A DNA stretch of 64,000 nucleotides from Ascidia mentula (taxonomy: Eukaryota > Chordata > Ascidiacea > Phlebobranchia > Ascidiidae): the NCBI GenBank assembly GCA_947561715.1, contig OX387199.1, forward strand, positions 17,551,001 to 17,615,000. Reading direction: 5' to 3'. The first letter of the stretch is position 1, and every line of letters starts with the position of its first letter. Shown in pieces: positions 58,743 to 64,000 of this stretch. The translations under genes and the position numbers were made by a program. The notes under the pieces were generated by a model that was given only the letters and a program-made list of their open reading frames with translations, made no database searches and had not been told where the DNA came from.

Positions 58743-59905
58743 TTTTAAGGAGTTTCCTGAATATACGGATACGTAGAAGGTAGATTCGTCGATCTACCCC
58801 CACCTGCACTCTATTATAACAATGTATCTTGCCTAATTTACAAATAAGCTTACATAATTTGGACCTTAATCATGAAAAAGTTAAATTGCTTACTATTATA
58901 TAAGCACATAGGATGTTTTGACGTACACATGTTCAGCGTGCATTATTTTTGTTTATCGAATGACAAGGAAGTCACATGATTTTCGCAAAACTATTCTTTC
59001 TTTGTGGTTGTTCGTCGCTATCGTTTGTGCGGAGCACGATCACGTTCGTGGCTAATTTCGACTCAGTCAAGCATCAACGACTATCACCAACATATTATAC
59101 TGCAGTATAACTTACCTTTTACGTGCTCTAGGCTGTAGCATATTCCTCTGAATGTATAGCAAAACAGCCTTAGACATAACATCGGTTCACTGTAGTTCGG
59201 CCAAAAATCAAACATTACAAAGTCGGTACAATGCACACAACGCTTTGTATTGCGAAGAATTAGTATCTTTTTGTTCCCTGGCAAGTTCCTAAATTTTTGA
59301 CGCGCCAAATTGGTTCTTTTAGGTGGACACAAGTTTTGTTGGCGTACATTGGAGCGATGGGTACATGTTTTATGCCTGGTGTTGACCGACATAATAAAAA
59401 CTTATCATTTGCGACCATGCTCAAAGCGGCAATTGCCAACAGTTGCATTTGGTAACATTTAGTCCTACTACATCACGTGGTTTGACCTTGGTACCCATCG
59501 ACCACTGTAACATTGAATCTTAGAATGTAACCGTTATAAATATGCATTTTGTCAGCTAATTTTAAATTGTCAGTACTTCGTTGAGTGACTATAACAGTTG
59601 TTTCATTATTTCAACCCAAAGACGACAAATAATTCCCCATACTTAAAATTACAATCATTTAAAAAAGTCCGTGGCCGACTCCGTTACGATCGATGAGCCG
59701 CTTTTCCATGAGATGATGTGTCTGCTTGCCTCACAAACGCAAACAAAACCTCTATAACTCGGATAGACAAAAAGAGGAACTTCAATATTCCAGAGTAATG
59801 GCGACACAACACAAAATACATTCATACACATTCCACTAGCTTGAAGAGCCATCGCGGGAGACATGCTTTAACTAAGTTGCGGAACTCTGTTACCACACGC
59901 ATGTA
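58743..59905. other. convergent intergenic interval (3' ends of GPCR-B and CCT8)
   Basis: AT-rich sequence without a recognised gene. A minus-strand frame at 59084-59392 is open for 102 codons, but it has no recognisable motif and no supporting splice context. Confidence 0.45.
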
Positions 59906-62900
59906 TTATTCGTCTGCGTCCTTGTCCCAATCGCCTCCCTTCTTTGGCGGTTTTGGGCCTCCTGCTGCCTTGGCCATGATGATCTGATCAACTCGGAGAA
60001 CAGTAACGGCCGCATCGGTGGCCAGGCGAATGGCCCAATACTTCACAAGGTACGGATCAAGAATTCCGGCGTCTACAACATCAAGGACGTCACCGGTCTC
60101 AATGTCAACCCCATACTTGGATCCATCTTCAGCCTGATAAGAGATAACAAACGTCGTCTCGGTAATAGTTAGAAACAGTCTTCGACTAAACATTTTTGTT
60201 TTCTGTCGCAAAGCAAGTATTAATACAGTACTAAAACTAATGATAGCTAATATCGTACAAATTAGTATCAATGACTTTTAAGGTGAACCTGTAGTTTTAG
60301 TTTAGTTCAATTTTACAGTGTTTTTTTTTCAAAACAAACAGACATTAAAAAATCCCATGATGTTTTACTTGATGGCTGGCATAAAGCTTTGACACAATCT
60401 CGGTAGGTTTAAGGCCAGCGTTATCAGCGAGAGCCCGTGGAACAACTTCCAAGGCCTGGGCAAACTTCTTGATGGCGTACTGCTCCAAACCAGGACAGGA
60501 TTCCCCAAACTTGGCGATCTTATTTGCAAGTTCAATTTCAGTGGCACCAGCGCCAGGGACCTGTTTGTTGTCCTAAAATGTAACATTGTGGTTATTACAA
60601 CATACGGCATATCACAAAAGCATACAGCATAAAAATAAACAACAATACTTTGGCAGTAATTTTCAAGCAAGCTAAAACTAACCTTCAGGTAAAAGGAAAA
60701 TTTACAGTCTTTTTAGAGCAATTTTGAAAAAATATTGATATATGTATATTCTGCAAATAAAATTAACCAAGTTGTGCACATAAGCACAATGTACATAAAA
60801 GTATTAAATGTTCATATCTGGTAAATATTGACAGAATAACAGATTGGGAATTATACCCTGGTCAAAACTTTATAATTGTTGACACCATCATCCACAGCTC
60901 TTTCCAAATCATCCATAATATTGTCAGTTGATGCGCGAAGGACAAGAGTGCATATTTTACTGCCCTCTTGCAAAGTATGCTCGAATATAACAACACTGCG
61001 GTCACCAATTTCATCTTGTCGTACAATGGAACAATAACCCATTTCTTCAGGTGTGGGTGCTGTCTGTAAATGCCAAATTACAAAATTTAATTTAATATTT
61101 TTTTTAAATGTTAACAAAAAATGAGGTGGTATCAAGACAGTTAATATGCTTGATTGGTAATTTCAATTGTTAACTAATGAAATTTATATAATACCTTGGG
61201 TAAAATTACAAAAAAATGGGTGTCATTCTTTTAGGGGGACCATGAAAAAATATATGTATATATAAACTTACGAGTCTAGGTAGAGCTGTGGCATTAATGG
61301 TCTTGCAAAGTCGCCTTAAATCCCACTTGGAGTTCAAACGTACAACCATGAGTTTATATTTGTTTGCAAAATGCAGAGCAAGGTCTGCTACTTTTCCTCC
61401 AGAAACAATGACGTTAACTCCAGTGTCAACAATGGATTTGATTTGCTGCAAATATTAAAGAAATAGGTTCATCATTGATGCATCAAAAAATATAAATTTC
61501 ACCAGATCTACAAAAATTAACTTGAAATGCAAACTATGAGCAAGTATCATAGACATCATGAAAAAACATGCACATTGAAATTGATGCCTACTAAAATTCA
61601 TCACTTACTGCTTCTAATAAGTTTTCTTCTCCAGTGCTGAAGTTCATAAGCTCTTTGGCATTTTTGATCAAAACAGTTCCCTTGGTTTCAGTGTTCAGCA
61701 TGTCAAAGGGACACGAATACACAGCAATCTTTGGACTCTTGACGGTCTTGATATCACCTGATACAAAATTCCCCATGTTTAAACTGCAAGAACCACTTCT
61801 AAAAAACTTACTTTCACAATCTCTCATGAAAACCATCCCACTGACTTTGCAAGACGAATTGACCCCAGATCCAGGAAGTTTGGACACTCTGACATTGTCA
61901 ACACTGAATTGAATCTTGGTGGGAGGCAAAATTGAAACTGAATGAAAAAAATAAGATGATATCAATATCAGCAAAAAATTTTCTTGAACCACAAACTGTT
62001 GAAGGTGTTTACAGAACAGTTCTAGATACCCACTCACCACATGCATCAGCAATCAACTTTGCAAGAAAATCTTCATTGCCATACTGCTTGCTAGCAAGGG
62101 GAGTTTTTAATGCTTTGCTTACAGCTGCAACATCACGTAAATCTTCCACCGTTGAACACACCAGCTCTGAAAAACGGACAAAATGTATAAAAACATGCAG
62201 AGGTTTATGTTTGAATAGTTTTGGCTATGTGCACAGACCTGGAAGCAATGCGATTGCCTTTTCACATGCCTGCTCATATCCCTCGATTACTTCTGGAACT
62301 GACAATCCCATTCTCAGTAACTCCTCCGCCAAGGTTAGTAGGGCACCTGGAAAATATTATGAACATTGGAAACTTTCAAACAGAACCCAAGTTATCCTTT
62401 GTCAATCATTTAACAAATTTCATGTACGAATTCAAGAACATATAATGGCTGCAAAACACATAAACATTGGGATGAATTTACCTGCAAAGATTAGGACTAA
62501 GTTTGTTCCATCACCAACCTCCTGTTCGCACATTTGTGAAGCAATCACCAGCATTTTTGCCGCTGGGTGCTCAACCTACAAATTATTTTTTGTTAACATC
62601 CCAAAACGTACATATAAATATATATAAAAAGACAGCCAAAAAATACAGTTAACCTCCAATTCCTTTAGGATTGTTGCAGCATCATTGGTCACAAACAGTT
62701 TCTCAATGTGGTTGATGACCATTTTGTTCATTCCTAAATTCAATTACAATTTATACAGTGCCTGAAGTTTATTCACATGTAAACAATTTCTCTTCACTTG
62801 AAAATAAACTGTTAAACAATTAATTTATTACCATGGGGTCCAAACGCAGTTGTTGTGGTTTTCGCAAGTTCACCACAAGCTTTGATATTTCTATAAACAG

Positions 62901-63169
62901 CTTCATCAAGACCTTGAAAGTGCTGCAAACACAAGAAATATCTCATTATTTGTTACAACTTGAAAGCATCAGTTGCAAGCAATTACATCAAGGCAAAGCA
63001 ATTTAATTTTAAGCATAAAATACAATTTACAACAACGAAAAAAACATGCGGTTGATACTTAAACCTGAAAACTAATGAACATTTAACAACTTTTGAACAT
63101 AATTCTTACACGTGCGCCATCTTTCAGCATCTGTGAGAAACCTGGTGCTTTCGGAACATGAAACGCCAT
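59906..63169 (-). CDS. CCT8: T-complex protein 1 subunit theta (CCT8)
   Basis: One of eight subunits of the cytosolic CCT/TRiC chaperonin, which folds actin, tubulin and other proteins using ATP. Exons in coding order (minus strand): 63169-63110, 62922-62832, 62733-62654, 62575-62482, 62346-62239, 62166-62038, 61937-61812, 61757-61609, 61445-61272, 61063-60857, 60572-60369, 60133-59906 (stop). Phases join: 549 residues against 548 in the human protein. Visible markers are the start MAFHVPKAPGFSQMLKDGAR, then TAFGPHG, TNDAATILKELE, EQEVGDGTNLVL (ATP pocket), KIAVYSCPFD, GGKVADLALHFANKY, NSKWDLRRLCKT, PGAGATEIELA, and the theta-type end RVDQIIMAKAAGGPKPP. The gene is complete and looks intact. 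The start at 63169 matches the conserved N-terminus. Confidence 0.97.
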
Positions 63170-64000
63170 TGCTTCTTTTCAAGACAAAATTATAATATAT
63201 ACAATTTACTGCAAATACCTGTAATAGTTTCACAGATTAACAGCATAAGTGCTAAAATGACAGATTTGCGACAACACAACTTCTAAACCGAAAAAGCTTC
63301 AACACACTAACTTCAAAACCTTCCAGCAAGTTCTTTTGAACTTAACGACAGGCGTGCTTCGTTTCCAAACTATCCGGGTCTCTAGAGCAGCAGTTTCCAA
63401 TTCTTTGGGGTCGCCGAACGCTTTGATTCCCTGGATTCCTTTGCAGAACATTAGTTTTTTAAGTCAGTTAAATTTTTAATTTTAATTAAGTCAGTTCATT
63501 TTAAGGGTCCCACATGTTACATCGTAATGGGCCTCACGAACTATCATTACCTTTCAGGTGGTGCAGTGTTAAAATCAAATTATTGTCTTTCATCCTAAAA
63601 ATCCTAAAAGCGTTGTTGGGAATGACTGCGTCACCGGTTTGTGGAAGTTGGAAACCACTGCTTGAGTGATGGCCCTGTTCTACTGTTGTTATGCGTGCGC
63701 CATTCTTGCCACTGTTGGTTTAGTACATTTCCATTATCGTGCATTGAATACAATCCCAATGCGCGATCACAACCATCACCGTTGGTATTAATTAGCGTTA
63801 AGCGTAGTGAATGTAGTAGGAGTTGCTATCGGATTCGGCAGAATATTGTGTAAGGATATACCAGCACCAGGATCTAGATACTGTTTTAAAATTCCAGCTC
63901 TTCAGCATCCCGTGTTCTTTACAATAAGCTACTGATTTGACTCCTCGAGCATCCTTCTTTATTTACGAATAAAGACACATGTTGTAATGTCAGCCGGGTA
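63170..64000. other. region upstream of CCT8
   Basis: Probable leader and promoter side of CCT8 followed by a hAT-like element (63388-63660) and AT-rich sequence. No further gene is recognised up to the window end. Confidence 0.4.
63388..63660. mobile_element. non-autonomous hAT-like DNA transposon remnant
   Basis: The ends CAGCAGTTTCCAAT and (inverted) CAGTGGTTTCCAAC match at 11 of 14 positions and resemble hAT termini. Flanking octamers CTCTAGAG and CTTGAGTG match at five of eight positions, a possible eroded 8-base target duplication. The body is about 270 bases and non-coding. Confidence 0.5.

Noticed and set aside
59084-59448. Minus-strand frames downstream of CCT8
   Set aside because: Cys-rich by translation of AT-rich DNA; no family resemblance and no exon chain.

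Overview
The window looks like part of a tunicate genome, most likely a Ciona-type ascidian. The DNA is AT-rich, the genes have many short introns, and the protein families are those of a basal chordate. I cannot confirm the species without a search. Five protein genes are supported by exon chains whose reading frames and splice phases join throughout, except for one unresolved junction in the CAP gene.

Layout: (1) 1-2000 holds a possible last exon of an upstream gene and then the probable promoter side of an ezrin/radixin/moesin (ERM) gene. (2) 2964-12995 (+) is the ERM gene, about 580 residues. (3) 13926-21140 is a large gene-poor interval. (4) 21202-29703 (+) encodes a secreted mosaic protein with a Gln-rich helix, a partial thrombospondin-1-like piece, a ShK-type cysteine module, Pro/Thr linkers, an unrecognised domain, a CAP/SCP domain and a Cys-rich tail. 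(5) 30382-41495 (+) encodes a divergent ionotropic glutamate receptor of 1458 residues, with a roughly 400-residue His/Thr-rich tandem repeat inserted in its amino-terminal domain. (6) 43946-50826 and 51937-58742 (+) are tandem paralogues of one GPCR type: many LDL-receptor class A modules directly joined to a relaxin-receptor-like seven-helix domain, with no leucine-rich repeats visible. Both reconstruct to 979 residues. (7) 59906-63169 (-) is CCT8, the theta subunit of the CCT/TRiC chaperonin, complete in 12 exons.

The most unusual signal is not protein coding. A dispersed repeat of about 220 bases carries a type I hammerhead ribozyme motif. Two copies (35285-35337 and 51832-51884) keep the whole conserved core plus three pairing stems; at least five others are decayed. 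The intact copies lie in sense orientation, one inside an intron of the glutamate receptor and one about 50 bases upstream of the start codon of the second GPCR. A second hammerhead-like foldback family lies in introns of the ERM gene. Several foldback (MITE-like) elements and one hAT-like element are also present.

The genes do not form a pathway. They are an ordinary eukaryotic neighbourhood: cytoskeletal linker, secreted protein, membrane receptors and a housekeeping chaperonin. The GPCR pair is a local tandem duplication, and a relic receptor exon near 43.3 kb suggests that the glutamate receptor was once duplicated too.
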